A stretch of 64,000 bases of DNA from contig CAVSDH010000006.1 of the NCBI GenBank assembly GCA_963726765.1, positions 434,001 to 498,000 of the forward strand, given 5' to 3'. Positions 54,017 through 62,551 of this stretch are shown here, in pieces. Both the position numbers and the translations under genes were made by a program. The stretch's first letter is position 1, and every line of letters begins with the position of its first letter. Source of the stretch: CAIWHR01 sp963726765 (GTDB lineage: Bacteria; Pseudomonadota; Gammaproteobacteria; Burkholderiales; Casimicrobiaceae). The notes under the pieces are model-generated. The model was not told the DNA's origin, did no database searches, and saw nothing but the letters and a program-made list of their open reading frames with translations.

Positions 54017-54556
54017 ATGCCGGCGCTCCTGCGACCTGTGCTCTTCGCGATCGTGGCGGCAGCCGTCGCCGGTCCGGCATTCGCCGACGCCACGCGCGAT
54101 GCGCTGGCCGAATTGGCCAAATGCGCCGACGTCGCGGATTCGACCGAGCGTCTCAAGTGCTTCGACGCGGCGGTCCCGCGCGCGAAAAGCGCGCTCGCCA
54201 CGCCGGCGCAGGAGACGCCAACCAAGTCGGGCTTCCTCGAGTGGTTCGGATTCTCGCGGCCGCAGGTGCAGACGAAGCCCGAGGAATTCGGCAAGCCACC
54301 GCCCGAAAGCGTGCCCGGCGAGATCAACGAAATTGCCGCGAACGTCCTCGAATTCGCGAAGACCGCACGTGGCAAGGCCTTGTTCGTCCTCGAGAATGGT
54401 CAGGTGTGGCGGCAGCAGGACAGCGACGGCACCGTCGTGATCGACCCGCCCCAGGGCCGGACGATGAAGGTCCTTATCGAACGCGGCGCCCTGGGCAGCT
54501 ACAACCTCACGATCGAAGGCCGCACCGGGCTCATCAAGGTGTCGCGCCTCAAGTAG
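54017..54556 (+). CDS. Exported protein with Cys-pair motif, function unknown
   Basis: A 179-residue protein from the ATG at 54017, where a signal peptide begins (PVLFAIVAAAVAGPAFA). A longer GTG start at 53948 would overlap the previous gene by 4 bases. The mature N-terminus has C-ADVADSTERLKCFD, the C-x11-C-F/Y-D motif found at the start of several exported proteobacterial proteins (VasI-like). The C-terminal half is beta-rich (RGKALFVLENGQVWRQQDSDG) and probably a small barrel. Confidence 0.65.
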   Translation: MPALLRPVLFAIVAAAVAGPAFADATRDALAELAKCADVADSTERLKCFDAAVPRAKSALATPAQETPTKSGFLEWFGFSRPQVQTKPEEFGKPPPESVPGEINEIAANVLEFAKTARGKALFVLENGQVWRQQDSDGTVVIDPPQGRTMKVLIERGALGSYNLTIEGRTGLIKVSRLK

Positions 54557-54560
54557 GCAC

Positions 54561-54577
54561 GACCGCGCGTTGCGGTC
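54561..54577. terminator. Hairpin between convergent genes
   Basis: GACCGC-GCGTT-GCGGTC is a perfect 6-bp stem that includes bases of the minus-strand stop codon (54576-54578). It mirrors the arrangement at 2445-2484 and has no T-tract. Confidence 0.4.
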
Positions 54578-55247
54578 AGGGCAGCGCCTTGACCGCTTCG
54601 AATTCCCTTGCGCAGTTCGACGCCCACTGGCTGAACATCGCCTCGAACCAGAAGAGGTTCGAAACGCTGGTCGCGCGGTCGAATCGGCGGACCTCGCGCG
54701 CCGTGTCGCGGTCGATCACCTGCCCCACGAGAGTTCCCGTGACGGCGTCCCGCGCCTCGAGCCGCAGCGTCGCCGAGCCGGCGGCGTCGTGGACGATTCC
54801 GATTTGAACTCCGGGCGCCGGCACGTCCGGGGCATTGACGAACAGCTCAGTGACCGCCGGCGACAGGCGCAGCACGCCGGGGCCGGGTTCGGTAACCGCC
54901 TCGTAGCCTCGCGCCGCAAAGGCCTGCGCGACGGCCATTCGCATTGCGCTCGCCGCTTCGTCGGTGATTCTCCGGGCGTCATCCGGTGCCAGCCAGCGCG
55001 AGACGTCCCGCGTGGCGTTCATGTTCTTCAGCCAACCTTTCGTGAGCTCTGCCCGCGGCGCATCGATAAGTATCCTGCGATAGCCGGCGAGATCGGCATT
55101 TGGCCGGACGTAGAACTCGTCGAGCGTTTGCGATCTCACCTCGACCAGCCCGTCGCTCCGTGCGGGAGCGGGCGAGCCGGCCGGGGCCGCGGCTGCCGTG
55201 CCAGCGAGTGCCGCGATGAACAGTAGCCAAAGCGCCTGGTTCCTCAT
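54576..55247 (-). CDS. DUF3313-like exported protein
   Basis: The 223-residue product has a signal peptide (MRNQALWLLFIAALAGTAAA) and a mature part with DLAGYRRILIDAPRAEL, LAPDDARRITDEAAS and AVTGTLVGQVIDR, the order seen in DUF3313 proteins. No lipobox cysteine is present. The function is unknown. It converges with the Cys-pair gene and diverges from the sulfotransferase-like gene across 205 bases. Confidence 0.65.
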   Translation of the reverse strand: MRNQALWLLFIAALAGTAAAAPAGSPAPARSDGLVEVRSQTLDEFYVRPNADLAGYRRILIDAPRAELTKGWLKNMNATRDVSRWLAPDDARRITDEAASAMRMAVAQAFAARGYEAVTEPGPGVLRLSPAVTELFVNAPDVPAPGVQIGIVHDAAGSATLRLEARDAVTGTLVGQVIDRDTAREVRRFDRATSVSNLFWFEAMFSQWASNCAREFEAVKALP

Positions 55248-55452
55248 GGTCAGCCCCCTCCGATTCGGCTCACGATATCATGTGAACAGCATTCGAGCAC
55301 CGTTCATTCGACTGCGCCCGGATGCCCTGCATTCCCTGGCCGCAGCGGGCGGGCGCACCCGGAGGCCCGAAGCGAGCCGCGGGTCTTCACACCCTCAAGC
55401 CGGGTTGGCGCACGTCGATTCCCCACGCAGCAGGCCGATTCGAGGAACCCCT

Positions 55453-56529
55453 TTGGCGGCAGATCACCCCGATTCGGTTGCCGACGACCTGCTGAGGATG
55501 TTGCCCGAGTCGCCCGACGCCTATCCGCAGAAGCTCGATCTGATCCGCGGCGCGGTCCTGCTCGTTCGTCTCGACGAATCCGCGTATCGCGCGGCGAGCT
55601 TCCTCGACGACCGCATCCTGAGCCCCGCAACGGTCGGGGCATGGCTGCCGGGCGCTGCCGTCGCCGACCGCGCCCGCCGCGTGACCAGCGGCCGTCCCGT
55701 CCATTTCGTCTTTCACACCGGTCACGTTGGCTCGACCCTCCTTACCCGGCTGCTCGACGAAACCGGGCGGGCGCTCTCGCTGCGCGAACCGCTGACTCTG
55801 CGCACGATCGCCGACGCCCACGACGTGGCGGACCAGCCAGAATCGCTCTTGAGCGGCGCGCAGCTCGACGTCCTGCTCGAGACATTCATGCGATTGTGGG
55901 GCCGCGGATACGACGCGACGCGCGTCGTCGTCGTGAAGGCGACGAGCAGCGCGGGGCGTCTCGCAACGCCTATCCTGGTCCGCAACGGGAGGTCGCGGGC
56001 GGTGTACATGAACCTGCGCGCGGAACCGTACCTCGCCACGCTGCTGGCCGGAGAGAATTCGCCGCTCGACCTGCGCGGACACGCCCCCGGGCGCATGCGC
56101 CGGCTCTGCGCGCGCGTCGCCGCGTCGATCGCCCCGGTCCACTCGCTGTCCCTCGGCGAACTGGCGGCGATGAGCTGGCTCGCGGAAACGTGGACCCAGC
56201 AGGATGCCGCCAAACGTTTCCCGGATCGCGTCATCGCGCTCGACTTCGATCGCTTCCTCGCCGACGTCGCGGGGAACATGGAGCGGATCCTCGCCCACTT
56301 CGAACTGCCGGCTGACGCGCACTATCTCGCAGGCGTCGCGCGCAGTTCGTGCCTCACCCGGTATTCGAAGGCGCCCGAGTTTGCCTACACGCCGGCGACC
56401 CGGGTCGAGGTCCTCGACGACTCGCGCCGAGCCAATCGGGACGAAATCCGCAAAGGCATGGAGTGGCTGCATCGGCTGGCGCGATCCGACGCCGGTGCCG
56501 CAGCGGTGCTGAACGCGGGCGGACTCTAA
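55453..56529 (+). CDS. Sulfotransferase-like P-loop protein
   Basis: A 358-residue protein probably starting at the TTG at 55453 (MAADHPDSVAD), with CGAGGAA upstream; an ATG at 55500 is the shorter alternative. A P-loop-like phosphosulfate-binding motif, FHTGHVGSTLLTRLLDE, lies at residues 87-103, with RVVVVKATS and ALDFDRFLADVAGNMERIL later matching the 3' PAPS-site part of Sulfotransfer_3-type proteins. It probably transfers sulfate or is a relative that lost activity. It ends on a 4-base overlap with the convergent dioxygenase gene. Confidence 0.65.
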   Translation: MAADHPDSVADDLLRMLPESPDAYPQKLDLIRGAVLLVRLDESAYRAASFLDDRILSPATVGAWLPGAAVADRARRVTSGRPVHFVFHTGHVGSTLLTRLLDETGRALSLREPLTLRTIADAHDVADQPESLLSGAQLDVLLETFMRLWGRGYDATRVVVVKATSSAGRLATPILVRNGRSRAVYMNLRAEPYLATLLAGENSPLDLRGHAPGRMRRLCARVAASIAPVHSLSLGELAAMSWLAETWTQQDAAKRFPDRVIALDFDRFLADVAGNMERILAHFELPADAHYLAGVARSSCLTRYSKAPEFAYTPATRVEVLDDSRRANRDEIRKGMEWLHRLARSDAGAAAVLNAGGL

Positions 56530-57191
56530 GTCGTCGACCACATTCGAATCAGATTCTGGCGAACGACGTCCAGGCGCACCCGGCTCTCCCATTTCATCGA
56601 CAGCCCTTCGAGGGCGGCGATCTCGTTGAGCTCGTAGACCTGCGTTCGCTGGTGCTCGTCCGCGATGTAACTCTCGATGAACGTGATCGACACGAGGCGC
56701 TCGCCCGATCGCACGGGGACCACCTCGTGCAGCGTCGTCGACGGGTAGACGATGGCCTCGCCGGCTGCGCCCTTGAACGGGATCGCCAGGTTGCCGATCT
56801 CGATCGACAGCTCGCCGCCGTCGTACGTCGCGGGATCGTTGATGAAGACCGTGCACGAAAGGTCGGATCGCAGCCGCGCTGCGCCCAGCGGCAGCAGCGC
56901 CGCATCCGCGTGCGCGCCGTATTTCATTCCCGGCGCGTACCGGCACAGCAGCGGCGGCGCCACGTGCTTCGGCATCGCGAAGTCGACGAATTCGCGCGAG
57001 CGCCCCAGAGCCGCGCTGACGAGCTGGACGGATTCGACGTACCTGGGATCCGCGTTGTCGGCCTGCAGGTTGTTCTTCGACTGGTTGGCCGGGTTCGACG
57101 CCCGGCCGTCGACGAAGCGCATTTCGCGGCTGAGCGCCACGAGACGCGCGATCTCGGGCGCTGCAAGAAGGTTCCTGATTTTGAGCAACAC
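56526..57191 (-). CDS. Fe(II)/2-oxoglutarate dioxygenase, PKHD type (YbiX/PiuC-like)
   Basis: The 221-residue product, from a GTG at 57191, has the full facial triad H94-x-D96 (YGAHADAALL) and H155 (TTLHEVVP), with R165 (GERLVSITF) for 2-oxoglutarate. N-SKNNLQ and DGGEL are PKHD-type landmarks. Enzymes of this family hydroxylate proteins or peptides, and YbiX-like members are often linked to iron uptake. It is the only minus-strand gene in the 55.4-64 kb island, lying between the two plus-strand blocks. Confidence 0.88.
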   Translation of the reverse strand: MLLKIRNLLAAPEIARLVALSREMRFVDGRASNPANQSKNNLQADNADPRYVESVQLVSAALGRSREFVDFAMPKHVAPPLLCRYAPGMKYGAHADAALLPLGAARLRSDLSCTVFINDPATYDGGELSIEIGNLAIPFKGAAGEAIVYPSTTLHEVVPVRSGERLVSITFIESYIADEHQRTQVYELNEIAALEGLSMKWESRVRLDVVRQNLIRMWSTT

Positions 57192-57437
57192 GTTTCGCCT
57201 CTTTGTTGCGGAGCCGGCGACGCCATCCTACACGCGGCGCGTTGCCGTTCCCAGCGACCGCCGCATTCCGCAGGAAATGCCGCACGGGGATCCGCGGCGT
57301 CTCCACGGTTGCCGGACGGCCTTCGACGTCGGACCGGGCCCGCGCCAGCGAACCCGCGGACCGGATTTGCTATTCTTGCACCCGAACCGGCAGCGCATGC
57401 GGTCCATCTCGACAGCGCGGCACCACCGCCCCTCCTC

Positions 57438-58619
57438 ATGACCTCGACCACTTTCGACGCGCGCGCCCTCGCCCGGTCCGGCTTCGAAGCGCTGCACAAC
57501 GGCAACGCGCACAAGGCGCGCGAATGTTTCGAACGGATTGCCACCGCCGGTCTTGCGGACGCCGCGGTACACGCGGCCCTTGCGCAAGCCTGCCGTCACC
57601 TGGGCGACAAGACTGCCGCGCTCGCCGCCGCGGAAAAGGCGCTGGCGCAGGAACCCGGAAACCTGCGCGCACTGATCACCAAGGCCGATCATTTCGCCGA
57701 GCTGGGAGATGCCCGCGCCGCGTCCGCGTTCTACCAGTTCGCGCTCAAGACCGCGCCGCCGGCCGACCAGCTGCCGCGCGACCTCCGCAGCGATCTCGAA
57801 CGGGCACGTGACATGTGCGCGCGCTACGTCGGCGAGTTCGAATCGTTTCTTCAGGATCAGCTGGCGCGCCAGAAACAGTTCGACGGTCCGACCGCGGCTC
57901 GCTTCCGCCAGTCGATCGACATTCTCCTCGGCAGGAAGCAGATCTACTTTCAGCAACCGCAGACCTATTTCCTGCCGGAACTGCCGCAGATTCAGTTCTA
58001 CGACCGCAACGCCTTTCCGTGGCTGAACGAGGTCGAGGCGGCTACCGGTGAAATTCGCGCCGAGCTCGCCGAGGTCATGAAGGACGGAGTCGGGTTCAGA
58101 CCGTACGTCGAGAGCAATTCCGCGCGGCCCCAGAAGGAACGCGAAGGGATGACGGAAAACGTGGACTGGAGTGCGTTCTACCTGTGGAAATTCGGCGAGG
58201 TCGTCCCCGAAAATGCCGCGCGTTGCCCGCGAACGATGGAAGTCATGGCGAAGGTTCCGCTGTCCGCCATCGAGCAGCGCTCTCCGTCGGTCCTGTTCTC
58301 GGTGCTGCGCCCCGGCGCCAGGATCCCGCCGCACTCCGGGCTCATCAACACCCGCTTGATCTGCCATCTGCCGCTGATGGTGCCGCCAGGCTGCGGACTT
58401 CGCGTCGGCAACGACACCCGCACGCCGGTCGAGGGCAAGGCCTGGGTGTTCGACGACACCATCGAGCACGAGGCCTGGAACGGCAGCGGCGAGACGCGCG
58501 TCATCCTGCTGTTCGAGACCTGGCGCCCCGAGGTCACCGTCGAGGAGCGCGCGCTCGTCGGCGCCATGTTCAGGGCGATCGACGAGTACAGCGGCCGCAA
58601 ACCCATTTGGTCGATCTGA
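57438..58619 (+). CDS. TPR plus aspartyl/asparaginyl beta-hydroxylase (AspH) domain, first copy
   Basis: The 393-residue product has two to three TPRs (residues about 10-110) and a C-terminal AspH oxygenase domain. The iron-site histidines are H299 (RIPPHSGLINTRL) and H344 (DDTIEHEAWN), with R354 and H310 for 2-oxoglutarate. The AspH class uses two His and no carboxylate, as seen here. Human ASPH also combines TPR and oxygenase and hydroxylates Asp/Asn in EGF-like domains. The target here is unknown. The gene is tandem with a paralogue 19 bases downstream. Confidence 0.85.
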   Translation: MTSTTFDARALARSGFEALHNGNAHKARECFERIATAGLADAAVHAALAQACRHLGDKTAALAAAEKALAQEPGNLRALITKADHFAELGDARAASAFYQFALKTAPPADQLPRDLRSDLERARDMCARYVGEFESFLQDQLARQKQFDGPTAARFRQSIDILLGRKQIYFQQPQTYFLPELPQIQFYDRNAFPWLNEVEAATGEIRAELAEVMKDGVGFRPYVESNSARPQKEREGMTENVDWSAFYLWKFGEVVPENAARCPRTMEVMAKVPLSAIEQRSPSVLFSVLRPGARIPPHSGLINTRLICHLPLMVPPGCGLRVGNDTRTPVEGKAWVFDDTIEHEAWNGSGETRVILLFETWRPEVTVEERALVGAMFRAIDEYSGRKPIWSI

Positions 58620-58638
58620 CCGCGATCGGAAGGACTCC

Positions 58639-59934
58639 ATGCAGAACTTTCAGGATCGATTGCCGGAAATCGGCGCCCTCGAGGCGCAGGCTTTCCGGGC
58701 GGCGCAGGCGGGAAGCGACGACGAGGCCGAAAGGTTCTGGAACCGCATTCTCGAGCTCGACCCGAGTCACGCGCGAACGCTGACGGCACTGGGTCAGCGG
58801 GCCTTCCGACGCGGCGACATGCCGTCGGCACGCGCCGCGTTCCAGCGTCTGGTCGACACCGACGGAACCGACGCCCAGCAATGGATTCACCTCGCGATCA
58901 CCTGCCGGAATCTGGGCGACGAGCAGGCTGAAGAAGCGGCGATTCAGCGCGCCCTGAGCGTCGCTCCCACCGATCTGGTCGGACTGATCCTTCGTGCCAA
59001 CTTCCTCGAGCGAAAGGGAAAATCGCACGAAGCCGCGCGGGCGTACGGCGCGGTGGCAGCTGTTGCGCCCCCCGTAGAGCGTCTGCATCCCGAGTTGCGC
59101 CCGGCAGTCTCGCAGGCGCTCGCGAGCGTCGAGAAATACAACCGCGAATTCGCGGCATTTCTGGACGAACGCCTCGACGCGCACCAACGGACGTTCGCCG
59201 GCGCCGACCTCAGGCGATTTCGCGATTCGGTCGACATCATGGTCGGGAGGAAGAAGAGATACGACTCGCAATCGGTGGTGTATCACTACCCGCAACTCGC
59301 CCCGATCGAGTTCTTCGACCGCGCCGACTTTCCATGGCTGGATCCTCTCGAGGCCGCGACGGACGACATCCGAAACGAATTCCTCGCAGTGCTCGACGCG
59401 GAGGAAGGGTTCACGCCGTACATTTCCTACCCGCAGGACGTTCCGCAGAACCAGTTCGCCGAGCTCAACAATTCGCCGCGCTGGAGCGCCTTCCACCTCT
59501 ACAAGCTGGGCACGCGGGTCGAGGAAAACGCGTCCCGGTGCCCGACCACGATGAAGTTGCTGGAGGGTGCGCCCCAGCCCGATCAGCCGGGACGCACGCC
59601 GGCGTCGATGTTCTCGCTGCTGAAGCCGCGGACCCGGATACCTCCGCACACCGGCGTGACCAACGTGCGTCTCGTCACCCACGTCCCGCTGATCATTCCC
59701 GCCGATTGCGGATTCCGCGTCGGCAACGACACCCGCCAATGGATTCCCGGGAAGGCCTGGGTATTCGACGACACCATCGAGCACGAAGCCTGGAACATGA
59801 GCGACAAGCTGCGTGTCGTGCTCATCTTCGATATCTGGCACCCCCATCTCACGCCGCCGGAGCGGGAGATGATCACCGCGCTGGCAGCCGCCGTGAACGC
59901 CTTTCAGGGGGACGCCGGCATCGGCGCACCGTAG
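58639..59934 (+). CDS. TPR plus aspartyl/asparaginyl beta-hydroxylase (AspH) domain, second copy
   Basis: The 431-residue product has the same plan as its neighbour: TPRs at about residues 15-130, then the oxygenase domain with RIPPHTGVTNVRL, GKAWVFDDTIEHEAWN and RVVLIFDIWHP. The two proteins share the catalytic blocks closely but differ over most of the TPR and linker, so they are old paralogues with possibly different substrates. The ATG at 58639 follows AAGGACTCC, a Shine-Dalgarno-like stretch. Both copies keep all expected iron ligands. Confidence 0.85.
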   Translation: MQNFQDRLPEIGALEAQAFRAAQAGSDDEAERFWNRILELDPSHARTLTALGQRAFRRGDMPSARAAFQRLVDTDGTDAQQWIHLAITCRNLGDEQAEEAAIQRALSVAPTDLVGLILRANFLERKGKSHEAARAYGAVAAVAPPVERLHPELRPAVSQALASVEKYNREFAAFLDERLDAHQRTFAGADLRRFRDSVDIMVGRKKRYDSQSVVYHYPQLAPIEFFDRADFPWLDPLEAATDDIRNEFLAVLDAEEGFTPYISYPQDVPQNQFAELNNSPRWSAFHLYKLGTRVEENASRCPTTMKLLEGAPQPDQPGRTPASMFSLLKPRTRIPPHTGVTNVRLVTHVPLIIPADCGFRVGNDTRQWIPGKAWVFDDTIEHEAWNMSDKLRVVLIFDIWHPHLTPPEREMITALAAAVNAFQGDAGIGAP

Positions 59935-60019
59935 CGACACGCCGCGGGGCCGATGAACCGATCGCGCGCGTCGCGGCATGCGCGACCACCGCCATCCCGT
60001 TCCGCGTGAGCGATTTTCC

Positions 60020-61535
60020 GTGACGGAGTTGCAGTTCGTGACGACGAACCCCGACCATCGGACCATGCTCCACGAGGCGGTGCTGCTCGAGCGGTCCGGT
60101 CGGCTGCCGGAAGCGGAAGCGGCCTACGAGCGCCTGCTCGCGCGCTGGCCGGACCTGCCCGAGAGCTGGTACAACCTCGCGGTACTCCAGCGCAGGGCTC
60201 GACGTTTCGACGCCGCACTCGCGTCGTACCGGCAGGCCCTCGACCGGGGCGTGAGCAAGCCCGAAGAGGTCCACCTCAATCGCGGCGTCATCTACTCGGA
60301 TTTCCTGCGGCAGGACGCCGCGGCGGAGCAGGAGCTCCGCGCCGCGCTCGCGCTCAATCCGGATTATGTGCCGGCCCTCGTCAATCTCGCGAACCTCAAG
60401 GAGGACCTCGGACAGCGTGACGAGGCGCTCGCCGTCTACGAACGAATCCTGGCGCTCGAGCCCGACTCGTCCGAGGCGCTTGCGCGCTACGCCGAACTCA
60501 AGTCGGTCCCGACGCCCGACGACCCGCTTGTCGCGAAGACTCGACCGCGCGCTCTCGCAGCCCGGCGCAACCTCCTCGGAAACAGGCACGCCTCGGCTTC
60601 GCGCTCGGCAAGGTGCTCGACGCGTGCGGGGCCCATGACCGCGCGTTCGACGCCTACGCCGCCGCCAATCGACGAAGCCGCGAATGCGCGGGCCCCCTCG
60701 CCACGCTGTACGACCGCGGTCAGCAGGAGCGGTTCGTCGATCAGTTGATCGAAGCGTTCGGACAGGATCGATCGCCGGCCGTCGCGCGCGCATCGTCCCC
60801 CCGTCCAATCTTCATCTGCGGGATGTTTCGCTCGGGTTCGACCCTGACCGAGCAGGTGCTGGCCCGCCATCCCGAGGTCGCCGCCGGCGGCGAGATCGAC
60901 TTCCTGCCGACCCTCGTGCGGACGGAGCTCTCGCCGTACCCGGCCGCATGGCGCAGATCGCCCGGCCGCACCTCGATGAGATCGCCGCACGCTATCTCGC
61001 GTCGCTGTCGCGCCTGTTTCCCGGCGCCGCGAACGTGACGGACAAGCGCCCGGACAATTTCCTCCATATCGGCGTCATCAAGACGCTGTTCCCGGACGCC
61101 AGGATCGTGCACACGACGCGCGACCCCCTCGACAATTGCCTGTCGATCTACTTTCTCCATCTCGATCACAGCATGGGCCATGCGCTCGACCTGATGGACA
61201 CCGGCCACTACTATCGGCAGTACCGGCGGCTGATGGCGCACTGGAAGGCGCGCTACGGTGCCGACATTCTCGACTTCGACTACGACTCCTTCGTGCGCGC
61301 GCCGCGACCGGCGGTCGAGCGACTGCTCGAGTTCTGCGGACTCGGCTGGGAGGAAAATTGCCTGTCCTTTCACCGGGCGACCAATGCCGTCAAGACGGCG
61401 AGCGTGTGGCAGGTGCGCGAACCGCTCTATCAGCGCTCGTCCGGTCGCTGGCGAAACTACGCGCGGCAGCTTGCTCCTCTGCGCGAATACCTGGCGGACC
61501 TTGCCGACGGAGCAGCGCCAGGCACGCAGGGATGA
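60020..61535 (+). CDS. TPR-sulfotransferase, three frameshifts
   Basis: Four reading-frame pieces join into one 504-residue protein: TPRs (residues about 15-170), then a sulfotransferase domain with the PAPS motif FICGMFRSGSTLTEQVLARH and later RIVHTTRDPLDNCLSIYF. The breaks are at about 60539 (one extra base: VAKLDRALSQPG), 60580-60582 (one extra A: SSEQARLGFALGK) and 60947/60948 (one missing base: YPAAMAQIARPHLDEI). Each repair gives expected family sequence. The start is uncertain (GTG 60020 or ATG 59978). Decay cannot be excluded because the breaks cluster, but no other damage is visible. Confidence 0.72.
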
Positions 61536-61611
61536 GCTCAACCCTTTCGGCCGCCGGTGATCGCGCACAACCCGTGATGCGCGCCCATGTCAATCAGCGT
61601 GGACCTGCGAC

Positions 61612-62547
61612 GTGGACCTGACCGAGCACGACGTACGACAGCGCACCGCCAGCCGCACGTCGATTTCGCAGCCCGCGGATTTCGTGCTGGGGCCCGGGCG
61701 CCCGGTGGACGCGTCGAGGATGTTCGACCCGGACGTGAGCCCCTATTGCTTCGACTTCGACGAGGGAGCGCTCCTCTGCGTCGCGACACCCGACATCGCG
61801 GGCGCGACCTTCTTCTACCAGGCGCAGCGGCACCTGGCGCGATCCGTGATCAAGGTACCGTTCGACGCGCTGCCCGAGGCCGTCGCGTCGCCGACGCTGA
61901 TCTTCTCGATCGGTCGCTGCGGTTCGACGCTGCTGCACCGGGCATTCGATGCCGCCGGCGTGCGCACCGTCTCCGAGCCCGATTACTTCACGCAGGCCGC
62001 CCTTCGACGTCCGCACGACGACGCGCTGCGCCGGGCGCTCGGCGGTGCCACCGAACTGTTGCCGTACGCGGTCATCAAGCTGCGCGCCGAATGCAACCAC
62101 GCGTCGTTGCTGATCGCCGGCGCGTTTCGCGCCCCGAAGGTGATGTTCATCCTGCGGGATCCGGTCGACTGGGCGGCGTCGGTGCGCCGGCTCTCGCCCG
62201 GCATGGCGGATCCCGGAGGCGCCGCGGCGCTGCTCGTTTCGCTCCTCGAGGGTCTGGACCACCTGACGCGGCACTACGACGTGCGGATCTGCCACTACGA
62301 GGATTTCCGGATCGTCACCGCAAGCTACGTCAACGGTCTGCTCGCGTGGATGGGCAGCGACGCCCGCATCAGGCCCGCCGCCGCGGCGGAACTCGCCCGC
62401 AAGGATGCGCAGGAAGGAAGCGTCGTTTCCCGCGCGTCGCTCGAGGGCGTGCCGGAGGATCCCGCGTTCATCGATGCGTTTCGAGCCGAGTGGGGAAAGC
62501 GGCGCCCGGCGGCGCTGGCGGAGCGGCTCAACCTGCCGCGACTTTGA
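61612..62547 (+). CDS. Sulfotransferase-like protein
   Basis: A 311-residue protein from a GTG at 61612. A phosphosulfate-type motif, FSIGRCGSTLLHRAFDAAG, lies at residues 98-116, with APKVMFILRDPVDWAASVRR (the R-D-P segment of the 3' site) later. It is shorter than the TPR form and shows similarity of plan to the gene at 55453 (S-TLL after the P-loop). The substrate is unknown. It precedes the TPR-glycosyltransferase-like gene by 4 bases and is co-oriented with the AspH pair. Confidence 0.72.
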   Translation: MDLTEHDVRQRTASRTSISQPADFVLGPGRPVDASRMFDPDVSPYCFDFDEGALLCVATPDIAGATFFYQAQRHLARSVIKVPFDALPEAVASPTLIFSIGRCGSTLLHRAFDAAGVRTVSEPDYFTQAALRRPHDDALRRALGGATELLPYAVIKLRAECNHASLLIAGAFRAPKVMFILRDPVDWAASVRRLSPGMADPGGAAALLVSLLEGLDHLTRHYDVRICHYEDFRIVTASYVNGLLAWMGSDARIRPAAAAELARKDAQEGSVVSRASLEGVPEDPAFIDAFRAEWGKRRPAALAERLNLPRL

Positions 62548-62551
62548 CGCC

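Noticed and set aside
60020..61535. Two or three separate small genes instead of one frameshifted gene
   Set aside because: The pieces together give one TPR-sulfotransferase of normal length, and none alone has start and stop features of its own.
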